A stretch of 64,000 nucleotides of DNA from Lachnospiraceae bacterium (GTDB lineage: Bacteria > Bacillota > Clostridia > Lachnospirales > Lachnospiraceae), in contig JAGANQ010000093.1 in assembly GCA_017624115.1 (NCBI GenBank), positions 1-64,000 of the forward strand, written 5' to 3'. The notes below the pieces were generated by a model. It was given only the letters and a program-made list of their open reading frames with translations. It was not told the origin of the DNA and did no database searches. The first letter of the stretch is position 1. Each line of letters begins with the position of its first letter. Positions 18,555 to 26,403 of this stretch are shown here, piece by piece. A program made the position numbers and the translations under genes.

Positions 18555-19721
18555 ATGAAACTATCAGAAAAATTATTTCTGTGGTTCTCGACGATGATAG
18601 CTGTGATACTGGTGGTTATCCTTTTGCTTGCAGCCCTGCAGAAGCAGGGAATGTTAGACTTTGCGTCAGATATGACGGCAAAAGAGGCGTGGCAGGCGCT
18701 GGGAGAGCAGATTAAGGACTGGACAGGCTTTTCGGAAACAGCAGAGAGTCCGGAGAATAGCAGTAATGTACAGGGAGAACCGGAAGAGACAGAGACACAG
18801 ACAGAAGCGGAGACACAGACAGAAACAGAGACACAGACAGAAACAGAAATGTCGACAGAAAAAGACTCACAGGCGGAAGAGATGACATCCGAAGCACAGA
18901 CAGAGACGGTTCCGTCAGCGGTCATAGATTTGTCAGATACGGAGACAGAGACAGCAGAACCGGAGGAGCCGGACCCATATCCTTATTACATAAAAGTGAA
19001 TAAAAAGCAGAACTGCATTACGATATATGAAAAGGATGAAGCGGGGGAGTATACAGTGCCGGTAAAGGCAATGATATGCTCAACCGGATATGCCACACCG
19101 CTTGGAACCTTTGATTCCAAAGCAAAATATGTGATGAAGGGACTGATACATGGGGTATTCGGGCAGTATTCTACATGGATTACAGGAAATATCCTGTTTC
19201 ATTCTGTGCCGAGTTCAAGAGCAACGAAGGACAGCGTGAGTGTCAGAAATTATAATCAGCTCGGAACAACTGCTTCAGCAGGCTGTGTAAGACTCACGGT
19301 GGCGGATGCCAAGTGGATTTATGATAATTGCGAAATCGGCACGCTGATTGAAATCTATGAAGATGAAGAGCCGGGACCGCTTGGCAAACCGGAAGCGATT
19401 AAGCTGCCTGAGGGATCAACCTGGGATCCGACAGACCCTGACCCGGAAAATCCGTGGCATGAGTGCGGACCGTCAATTACGGTGGAGGAGCAGATTATTC
19501 TTTATTATGGTCAGGAGTGGAAGCCTTATGAGGATGTGGCAGCGTTCGATACCTGCGGAAATGATATTACAGAAAAAGTGGAAGTAAACGGAGAGGTAGA
19601 CTGCTATACAACAGGAAGCTATAAGGTGAGCTTTTCTGTGACAGATGCGATAGGAAAAACGGCAGCTGCAGAATGTGAATATCTGGTGATTCCAGTGCCT
19701 TATTATATGTCAGGGCAATAG
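18555..19721 (+). CDS. membrane-anchored L,D-transpeptidase (YkuD) with C-terminal beta domain
   Basis: 388 residues. A signal-anchor (about 7-29) is followed by a disordered Glu/Thr/Gln repeat linker (about 75-140, with units like ETQTET), a YkuD L,D-transpeptidase domain (about 145-270; H216 in FHSVPS, catalytic C244 in SAGCVR, R246) and a C-terminal Ig-like or DUF5011-like beta domain (about 315-388). The enzyme makes 3-3 cross-links in peptidoglycan or attaches proteins to it. Start chosen at the ATG with TGGAG 7 bases upstream; an earlier in-frame start falls inside the preceding hairpin. Stands beside a transglycosylase, so cell-wall remodelling is the local theme. Confidence 0.88.
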   Translation: MKLSEKLFLWFSTMIAVILVVILLLAALQKQGMLDFASDMTAKEAWQALGEQIKDWTGFSETAESPENSSNVQGEPEETETQTEAETQTETETQTETEMSTEKDSQAEEMTSEAQTETVPSAVIDLSDTETETAEPEEPDPYPYYIKVNKKQNCITIYEKDEAGEYTVPVKAMICSTGYATPLGTFDSKAKYVMKGLIHGVFGQYSTWITGNILFHSVPSSRATKDSVSVRNYNQLGTTASAGCVRLTVADAKWIYDNCEIGTLIEIYEDEEPGPLGKPEAIKLPEGSTWDPTDPDPENPWHECGPSITVEEQIILYYGQEWKPYEDVAAFDTCGNDITEKVEVNGEVDCYTTGSYKVSFSVTDAIGKTAAAECEYLVIPVPYYMSGQ

Positions 19722-19747
19722 GCATTGGAAATTATTATAAAGGAAAA

Positions 19748-19960
19748 GTAACAGTTCAGCCCGCGCCATTCGCAAAGCCGTGCTAACGCACTTTGTCTAC
19801 GCTCCGCTTCGGTCCGTGCTAAACGAGCGCCACCGGCGCTCAGCACCGCTGCTTTGCAGCTACTTTGCTCATTAAATGGCGCTCTGCTCATAAGCTATAC
19901 AACAGTCAAATTCATGCAAGCATGATTTGCCTGTCATATAGCTTATGGCTGAGCTGTTAC
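19748..19960. repeat. 213-bp palindromic MITE-like element with terminal inverted repeats
   Basis: Begins GTAACAGTTCAGCC and ends GGCTGAGCTGTTAC, 14-bp terminal inverted repeats with one mismatch. Inside are further palindromes: GAGCGCC/GGCGCTC (19825-19841), and a long near-perfect one whose outer arms are CATAAGCTATA (19889-19899) and TATAGCTTATG (19937-19947). It carries no gene. A 39-bp derivative with the same ends lies upstream of the helD gene. It ends about 30 bases before the ABC exporter start codon. Confidence 0.8.
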
Positions 19961-19989
19961 GAGGAAAATAATGATACGGAGGAGAAAAA

Positions 19990-21735
19990 ATGAATAAAAA
20001 ATGGAAAAAGTTTTTTTCGTACTACAAGCCCTATAAGAAGTTATTCGCAGCAGATATGTTCTTTGCCTGCCTGGGTGCGGCAGTGACTTTGGTATTGCCT
20101 CTGATTATCCGCTATATCACAAATGATGTGATATTTCGTGAGCCAAACGAAGCATTGCGGACGATTCTGATGCTCGCAGGGATTATGGTGGCGATGATTC
20201 TGCTGGAATGCTACTGCAATTTCTTTATTGCCTACTATGGACATATGATGGGTGCGCGCATGGAGTATAACATGCGAAATGAAATATTTTCCCATTACCA
20301 GAAGCTGTCCTTCAGCTTTTATGATAACCAGAAGGTTGGACAGCTCATGTCCCGCGTGACAAACGATTTATTTGAAATCAGTGAGCTGTTCCATCACGGC
20401 CCGGAGGATATTGTTATCTCGATTATCAAGATGGCAGGCTCCCTGGCGATTCTTCTTACAGTCAATGTGAAGCTGGCGCTGGTGGCATTTTCAATTATTC
20501 CGCTGATGCTGCTATATGCAGGGTATTTTAACGTGAAGATGAAGCGTGCCTTTAAGCAGAATCGTGCGAGAATAGCCGATATCAATGCACAGATAGAGGA
20601 TAATCTGTCCGGTATCCGTGTAGTAAAATCCTTTGCCAATGAAGATATTGAGATGAAGAAATTTACCATCGGCAATGATAACTTTCTTGAAAGCAAGAAG
20701 GAAAGCTACCGCTATATGGGCTGTTATCATGCAGGTCTTGGAGCTTTTACAACCTTTATCAATATCGCCGTGATTGTGGCGGGAGCAGTGTTTATTACCA
20801 AAGACATTATAGAGGTAACAGACCTGATTACATTTTTACTTTATATCAATAACTTTACGGAACCGGTGAAGAAGCTGATTAATTTTACAGAGCAGTTTCA
20901 GAACGGTGCTTCCGGTTATGAGAGATTCTTAGAAATACTGGCAATCAACCCGGATATCGTGGATAAGCCGGATGCGAAGGTGCTTAAAAATGTCAGGGGC
21001 GATATTTCTTTTGAGAATGTATCGTTTCATTATGAGGAGACAAATGAAGAGGTATTGTCACATATCAATCTGAATGTGGAGGCTGGAAAATATATTGCAC
21101 TGGTAGGCTCCTCCGGTGCAGGAAAATCGACGCTGTGCAGTCTGATACCGAGATTTTATGATGTCAGCGAGGGCGTTATCCGCATTGACGGAACGGATAT
21201 CCGGGATGTCACGCTGAAGAGTCTGCGGGATAATATCGGCATTGTACAGCAGGATGTGTATCTGTTTGCAGGCACTGTGATGGACAATATCCGCTACGGC
21301 AAGCCGGATGCAACAGAAGCTGAGATAGTGGCGGCTGCACAGAATGCGAATGCGCATGAGTTTATTATGAGCCTGCCGGACGGCTATGATACCTATATCG
21401 GGCAGAGAGGAATTAAGCTGTCCGGTGGTCAGAAGCAGAGACTGTCGATTGCGAGAGTATTTTTAAAGAATCCTCCGATTCTGATTTTTGATGAGGCGAC
21501 CTCTGCACTGGATAATGAAAGTGAGAAGGTTGTGCAGGATTCTCTGGAGAAGCTGGCGAAGAACAGAACGACCTTTGTTATCGCTCACAGGCTGTCTACA
21601 ATTCGCAATGCAGAACGTATTCTGGTGCTGACGGAGGATGGAATTGCAGAAGAGGGTACACACAGCGAACTGCTTTCGCGCAACGGTATCTATGCAGGAC
21701 TATATAATATGCAGTTTGCGGGCAGTGGACAGTAG
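19990..21735 (+). CDS. ABC exporter, fused membrane and ATPase domains
   Basis: 581-residue half-transporter of the MsbA/LmrA (type IV exporter) class. Six hydrophobic segments in residues about 15-310, including the coupling region, then a nucleotide-binding domain with Walker A GSSGAGKST, signature LSGGQ, Walker B with FDEATSALD, and the H-loop AHR. It probably functions as a dimer. Firmicutes exporters of this class often occur as gene pairs; here there is only one, so a homodimer is likely. Exported substrate unknown. A GGAGG site precedes the ATG, and the gene's leader is largely made of the palindromic repeat upstream. Confidence 0.92.
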   Translation: MNKKWKKFFSYYKPYKKLFAADMFFACLGAAVTLVLPLIIRYITNDVIFREPNEALRTILMLAGIMVAMILLECYCNFFIAYYGHMMGARMEYNMRNEIFSHYQKLSFSFYDNQKVGQLMSRVTNDLFEISELFHHGPEDIVISIIKMAGSLAILLTVNVKLALVAFSIIPLMLLYAGYFNVKMKRAFKQNRARIADINAQIEDNLSGIRVVKSFANEDIEMKKFTIGNDNFLESKKESYRYMGCYHAGLGAFTTFINIAVIVAGAVFITKDIIEVTDLITFLLYINNFTEPVKKLINFTEQFQNGASGYERFLEILAINPDIVDKPDAKVLKNVRGDISFENVSFHYEETNEEVLSHINLNVEAGKYIALVGSSGAGKSTLCSLIPRFYDVSEGVIRIDGTDIRDVTLKSLRDNIGIVQQDVYLFAGTVMDNIRYGKPDATEAEIVAAAQNANAHEFIMSLPDGYDTYIGQRGIKLSGGQKQRLSIARVFLKNPPILIFDEATSALDNESEKVVQDSLEKLAKNRTTFVIAHRLSTIRNAERILVLTEDGIAEEGTHSELLSRNGIYAGLYNMQFAGSGQ

Positions 21736-21771
21736 AGATGTTTAAGTTTATGACTTTATGACACAAAAGCA

Positions 21772-21800
21772 TTGTTTTTGATAGTGTGATTTGCTATACT
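21772..21800 (+). promoter_or_regulatory. promoter of the aminotransferase-hisC operon
   Basis: TTGTTT, 17 bp, then TATACT preceded by TGC, so both a -35 and an extended -10 are present. Confidence 0.65.
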
Positions 21801-21858
21801 TTTAGAAAAGTTTTAACGAATTAAAGTGTAACAGACAAAAGGGAAGGGTGGTTTGGTA

Positions 21859-23043
21859 ATGATAGCAGACAAAATGGTCAGTTTTGTAAAGAACGGCTCC
21901 GCGATTCGTGCAATGTTTGAAGAGGGAAAGCGCCTGGCGTCACTTTACGGAGCAGAAAATGTATATGATTTCAGCCTTGGTAATCCGAATGTTCCGGCTC
22001 CGGCAGAGGTGGAGACAGCGATTAAGGAGATTCTTGAGGAAGAGGATTCTACTTATGTACATGGGTACATGAGTAATTCCGGCTATGAGGATGTCAGGAA
22101 GGTAATTGCACAGTCGCTTAATAAGCGTTTCGGAACAGCATTTACGGAGAACAATATTATCATGACAGTAGGCGCGGCAGGCGGTCTGAATGTGATTCTT
22201 AAGACACTGTTAAATCCGGGTGATGAGGTGCTGACATTTGCACCTTATTTTGGCGAGTACCGTGCGTATGTAGGGAATTATGATGGCGTGCTGGTAGTTG
22301 TTTCTCCGAATACAAAGGATTTCCAGCCAAATCTTGCGGAATTTGAGGAGAAGATTACGAAGAATACAAAGGCTGTGATTGTCAATACGCCGAACAATCC
22401 AACCGGTGTTGTCTATTCAGAGGATACGATTAAGAGGCTGGCAGCGATTCTTGAAAAGAAGCAGCAGGAATTTGGAACGGATATTTATCTGATTTCTGAT
22501 GAGCCATACAGAGAGCTGGTTTATGACGGGGTGGAGGTGCCGTACCTCACAAAGTATTATAACAATACGATTGTAGGATATTCCTTCAGTAAGTCTCTGT
22601 CACTGCCGGGTGAGCGTATCGGTTATCTGGTCATTCCGAATGAAGTGGCGGATTTCGAGGATGTGCTGGCGGCTGCAAATGTGGCAACGAGAATTCTCGG
22701 CTTTGTCAATGCACCATCACTGCAGCAGCGTGTGGTTGCAAAATGTATTGATGCAAAATGCAATGTGGCGGCATATAACAGAAACAGAGAATTGCTCTAT
22801 AACAGTCTGGTATCATATGGCTATGAGTGTATTAAGCCGGAGGGGGCGTTCTATCTCTTTGTGAAATCTCCGACAGCAGATGAGAAGATTTTCTGTGAGG
22901 CAGCGAAGAAACATAATATCCTGATTGTAGGCGGCAGCTCCTTTGCATGCCCGGGATATGTGAGAATCGCTTACTGTGTAGGCTATGATACGATAGTCAA
23001 GGCATTGCCGGGCTTTGAAGCACTGATAAAGGAATTTCAGTAA
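21859..23043 (+). CDS. class I/II PLP-dependent aminotransferase
   Basis: 394-residue fold-type I aminotransferase, AspB-like. The PLP lysine is in SFSKSLSLPGERIGYL; NTPNNPTG carries the substrate-binding Asn, and DEPYREL the Asp that binds the pyridine nitrogen. Such enzymes transaminate aspartate, alanine or aromatic amino acids; specificity is not readable. It is 17 bases ahead of hisC, so an amino-acid role is likely. ATG chosen with AGGGTGG 7 bases upstream. Confidence 0.9.
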   Translation: MIADKMVSFVKNGSAIRAMFEEGKRLASLYGAENVYDFSLGNPNVPAPAEVETAIKEILEEEDSTYVHGYMSNSGYEDVRKVIAQSLNKRFGTAFTENNIIMTVGAAGGLNVILKTLLNPGDEVLTFAPYFGEYRAYVGNYDGVLVVVSPNTKDFQPNLAEFEEKITKNTKAVIVNTPNNPTGVVYSEDTIKRLAAILEKKQQEFGTDIYLISDEPYRELVYDGVEVPYLTKYYNNTIVGYSFSKSLSLPGERIGYLVIPNEVADFEDVLAAANVATRILGFVNAPSLQQRVVAKCIDAKCNVAAYNRNRELLYNSLVSYGYECIKPEGAFYLFVKSPTADEKIFCEAAKKHNILIVGGSSFACPGYVRIAYCVGYDTIVKALPGFEALIKEFQ

Positions 23044-23060
23044 ACAAGGAGTATGAAAAA

Positions 23061-24122
23061 ATGAGAGCATGGGAAAAAAATATCAGAAAAGTAGTACCAT
23101 ATGTACCGGGGGAGCAGCCGAAGGTAACAGATGTTATTAAGCTCAACACGAATGAGAATCCGTATCCGCCGGCTCCGGGTGTGGAAGAAGCATTGAAGGG
23201 GATGGATGCAGACAGGCTGCGTCTTTATCCTGACCCGACGGCAGAAGCACTTGTAGAAGCGATTGCAAAGAATTATGGGCTTGATAAGGAGCAGGTGTTT
23301 GTGGGTGTTGGCTCAGATGATGTGCTTGCCATGGCGTTTCTGACATTTTTTAATTCAGACAAGCCGATATTGTTCCCGGATATTACCTATTCTTTCTACG
23401 ATGTGTGGGCAGATTTGTTTCAGATACCGTATGAGAGAATAGAGCTGGATGATAATTTCTGCATCCGGGTGAGAGATTATGATAAGGAAAATGGCGGAGT
23501 TGTCCTTGCAAATCCGAATGCGCCGACCGGTGAGGCAGTGAATCTGGCATTTATCGAGGATTTACTGCAGCATAATCAGGATGTAATTGTAATTGTGGAT
23601 GAGGCATATGTTGATTTTGGAACAAAATCAGCATTGTCATTGATTGATAAATATGAAAACCTTCTGGTGGTACAAACCTTCTCAAAGTCCCGCTCGATGG
23701 CAGGTATCCGTATCGGTTATGCGATGGGGCACAGGGATTTGATTAAGGCAATCAATGATGTAAAGTATTCCTTTAATTCCTACACTATGAACATGCCATC
23801 CATTGTTCTTGGCGTAAAAGCAGTGGAGGATAAGGAATATTTTGAGAAGACAACGGCAAAGATTATAGCTACAAGAGAGCGTGCAAAGGAAGAATTCAGA
23901 AAGCTGGGCTTTCAGTTTGGCGATTCAAAATCGAACTTTATTTTTGTGACTCATCCGAAGTATTCTGCAAATGAGATTTTTGAGTATCTGAAAACAAAGA
24001 AGATTTATGTGCGTCACTTCAGCGCAGCGCGTATCAACAACTATCTGCGTGTGACAGTTGGCACAGATGAGCAGATGGAAGCAGTATTTGCGGCACTCAG
24101 AGAATACATGAAGCAGGAGTAA
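23061..24122 (+). CDS. hisC: histidinol-phosphate aminotransferase
   Basis: 353-residue PLP enzyme. LNTNENPYPP near the start is the HisC/CobD-branch signature, NPNAPTGEAV the substrate segment, and TFSKSRSMAGIRIGYA holds the catalytic lysine. HisC converts imidazole-acetol phosphate to histidinol phosphate in histidine synthesis; related enzymes also act on aromatic amino acids. There are no other his genes in the window, so it may be a stand-alone or broad-range copy. ACAAGGAG precedes the ATG. Confidence 0.88.
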   Translation: MRAWEKNIRKVVPYVPGEQPKVTDVIKLNTNENPYPPAPGVEEALKGMDADRLRLYPDPTAEALVEAIAKNYGLDKEQVFVGVGSDDVLAMAFLTFFNSDKPILFPDITYSFYDVWADLFQIPYERIELDDNFCIRVRDYDKENGGVVLANPNAPTGEAVNLAFIEDLLQHNQDVIVIVDEAYVDFGTKSALSLIDKYENLLVVQTFSKSRSMAGIRIGYAMGHRDLIKAINDVKYSFNSYTMNMPSIVLGVKAVEDKEYFEKTTAKIIATRERAKEEFRKLGFQFGDSKSNFIFVTHPKYSANEIFEYLKTKKIYVRHFSAARINNYLRVTVGTDEQMEAVFAALREYMKQE

Positions 24123-24128
24123 ACAAAT

Positions 24129-25004
24129 ATGAGATTTTTTATGGATGTAATTCGAGGAGTATTAATTGGTGTGGCGAATGTCATTCCGGGCGTCAGCGGC
24201 GGTACAATGGCTGTCTCTCTGGGTGTATATGACAGATTGATTTCCTCGTTGACAGGCTTATTTAAGAACTTTAAGAGGAGTATGCAGACGCTTGTGCCGA
24301 TTCTGCTGGGTGCGGCACTGGGAATTGTCGGCTTTGCATTTCTGATTGAATATCTGTTTGCCACGTTTCCGCTGGCAACCTGTCTGACCTTTACCGGACT
24401 GATTCTGGGCGGACTTCCGATTCTGACAGGTTCTTTGAAGAAAGAGCTTGAGAAAAGGAATACCGGGATAAAAGCGGGGCACGTGGCAGCGTTTGTCATC
24501 CTGTTTGTGTTTGGCATCGGTATGTCTCTGGCAGGCGGAGAAGGTGCAGCAGTGGATTTGTCGCGGGTGAATGTTATCGGCATTATACTGCTGTTTGTGA
24601 TTGGCATGGTTACTTCGGCAACGATGGTGATTCCGGGTGTCAGCGGTTCCATGCTTCTGATGATTCTTGGCTATTATAATTCAATTATCAGTGCAATTAC
24701 CGATTTTATGACAGCATTGAAGGACTTTGATGTACCGGGGCTGCTGCATGGCGTGTCGATACTGATGCCGTTTGGAATCGGTGTAGTAGTGGGAATTTTT
24801 CTGATAGCGAAGCTGATTGAGTTCTTGTTTAACCGGTATGCAGCACTGACCTACAGCGCTATCTTAGGATTGATTATTTCCTCCCCGTTTGCTATTTTTA
24901 TCAATATGGGGGCAGTACAGCTCCGTCCGGCTGAAGTAATTGCGGGAGTACTTCTGCTGGCAGCGGGTGCAGTGCTGACCTGGAAAGTCGGAGATGAGAA
25001 ATAA
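24129..25004 (+). CDS. DUF368 membrane protein, undecaprenyl-phosphate recycling family
   Basis: 291 residues with about eight hydrophobic segments. Two related motifs, NVIPGVSGGTMA near the start and MVIPGVSGSMLL in the middle, reflect the internal inverted repeat of the DUF368 family. DUF368 proteins have been shown in other bacteria to help return undecaprenyl phosphate across the membrane for envelope synthesis. The start ATG lies 4 bases after hisC stop, with CAGGAG inside the hisC end, so the genes are coupled. Confidence 0.88.
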   Translation: MRFFMDVIRGVLIGVANVIPGVSGGTMAVSLGVYDRLISSLTGLFKNFKRSMQTLVPILLGAALGIVGFAFLIEYLFATFPLATCLTFTGLILGGLPILTGSLKKELEKRNTGIKAGHVAAFVILFVFGIGMSLAGGEGAAVDLSRVNVIGIILLFVIGMVTSATMVIPGVSGSMLLMILGYYNSIISAITDFMTALKDFDVPGLLHGVSILMPFGIGVVVGIFLIAKLIEFLFNRYAALTYSAILGLIISSPFAIFINMGAVQLRPAEVIAGVLLLAAGAVLTWKVGDEK

Positions 25005-25064
25005 ACATATGGGGGAAAGAGTAAGCAGATGACGTAAGTGGCGGCATAGAAGGGGGCGATTTTA

Positions 25065-26204
25065 GTGGAAGAAAAAAAGTGGGTAATGTATCTGAGAAAG
25101 TATGCCAAAATCTTTCTTAACATGGGAATCAGCATTGTGGGTATTATACTGGTAATCTGGCTGGGACCGAAGCTTCTGGGATTTTTTATTCCCTTTGTAA
25201 TAGGCTGGATTATCGCCATGATTGCCAATCCGTTAGTGCGTTTTCTGGAAAAACGGCTTAAGATAGTGAGAAAGCACAGCTCGGCAGTAATTGTGGTAGG
25301 TGTACTGGCAGCAATTATTGTATGTGCTTATCTTATTATTGCCAAGCTGGTCGTAGAGGGTGTGCAGTTTGCCAGAGATTTGCCGGGTATGTATCACAGT
25401 GCGGAGGCAGAGATACGTCTGATGCTGGAGAATATTTCTGATTTATTGCGGTTTCTGCCGAAGAATATGCAGAACACGCTGAGTGAGCTGGGAAATAATC
25501 TGAGTGAGTATATCGGGGCCGTGATTTCCGGTATCGGCGTTCCAACGATGGAAGCTGCCGGAAATGTGGCTAAGAATATTCCTAACATGCTGATACAGGT
25601 TCTGGTGACGATTTTATCCTCTTATTTCTTTATTGCTGATAAAGACAAACTTACGGAACAGCTCCATGGTATGATTCCAAAGTCAGCTGAAAAAAGTCTG
25701 GATATGCTGTCAGCATATTTCAGAGGCGTGGTTGGGGGATATTTTAAGGCACAGTTTCGCATTATGGGAATTGTGGCGGTGATATTGTTTATTGGATTTT
25801 TGATTTTGGATGTGGATTATGCAGTGCTTCTGGCGATTCTGATAGCCATTCTGGATTTCCTGCCGTTTTTTGGAACAGGTACGGCATTGATTCCATGGGC
25901 AGTGGTAAAGCTGTTTACAGGTGAATACCAGATGGCGGTAGGTCTGGTGATTACTTATCTGGTAAGCCAGCTTGTACGTCAGCTGATTCAGCCGAAAATT
26001 GTCGGTGACAGCATGGGATTAAATCCATTACAGACGCTTGTTTTTATGTATATCGGATTTAAATTCTATGGAATAGCCGGTATGATTCTGGCAGTTCCAG
26101 CAGGCTTGATTCTGATTAAGCTGTATGAGGCAGGCGTTTTCGATGATATTACCAATGGAGTGAAGGAAATAGTGAAGGATGTGAATACGTTTCGTCGGAG
26201 CTGA
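25065..26204 (+). CDS. AI-2E family transporter (YtvI/PerM-like)
   Basis: 379 residues with about eight membrane segments; the arrangement of two N-terminal helices, a soluble central part and the ILDFLPFFGTGTALIPW segment fits the AI-2E/PerM family, including sporulation-linked YtvI. Members range from autoinducer-2 exporters to sodium-proton antiporters, and most are uncharacterised. Starts at GTG with AGGGGG 8 bases upstream. It closes the aminotransferase-hisC-DUF368 run and is followed by a strong terminator. Confidence 0.85.
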   Translation: MEEKKWVMYLRKYAKIFLNMGISIVGIILVIWLGPKLLGFFIPFVIGWIIAMIANPLVRFLEKRLKIVRKHSSAVIVVGVLAAIIVCAYLIIAKLVVEGVQFARDLPGMYHSAEAEIRLMLENISDLLRFLPKNMQNTLSELGNNLSEYIGAVISGIGVPTMEAAGNVAKNIPNMLIQVLVTILSSYFFIADKDKLTEQLHGMIPKSAEKSLDMLSAYFRGVVGGYFKAQFRIMGIVAVILFIGFLILDVDYAVLLAILIAILDFLPFFGTGTALIPWAVVKLFTGEYQMAVGLVITYLVSQLVRQLIQPKIVGDSMGLNPLQTLVFMYIGFKFYGIAGMILAVPAGLILIKLYEAGVFDDITNGVKEIVKDVNTFRRS

Positions 26205-26231
26205 TATGCAGAGGGCAGATGTGACGAAAGT

Positions 26232-26266
26232 AAAAACGGTTGACATAATAATGTCAACCGTTTTTT
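26232..26266 (+). terminator. Rho-independent terminator
   Basis: CGGTTGACAT pairs perfectly with ATGTCAACCG over an AATA loop, flanked by A5 and followed by T6. Confidence 0.92.
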
Positions 26267-26342
26267 AGCATGACTACATTGTCTAGTTTACCACAGTTCA
26301 AAAGAAAAGTCTAGTAATTTTTTTCCTGTATGCTAAAATTAT

Positions 26343-26381
26343 GTAACAGCTCAGCCATAAGCTATATGACTGAACTGTTAC
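26343..26381. repeat. 39-bp deletion derivative of the palindromic element
   Basis: GTAACAGCTCAGCC at the left and CTGAACTGTTAC at the right form imperfect terminal inverted repeats. The first 28 bases match the reverse complement of the right end of the 213-bp element and the last 11 match its left end, so the middle has been lost. It ends about 20 bases before the helD start. Confidence 0.75.
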
Positions 26382-26403
26382 ATAAAATCACAGGAGGTAC
26401 AGA

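Noticed and set aside
18785-18865. ACAGAG/ACAGAA tandem repeats as a regulatory or mobile repeat
   Set aside because: They encode the Thr/Glu/Gln linker of the L,D-transpeptidase and are typical low-complexity wall-spanning sequence.
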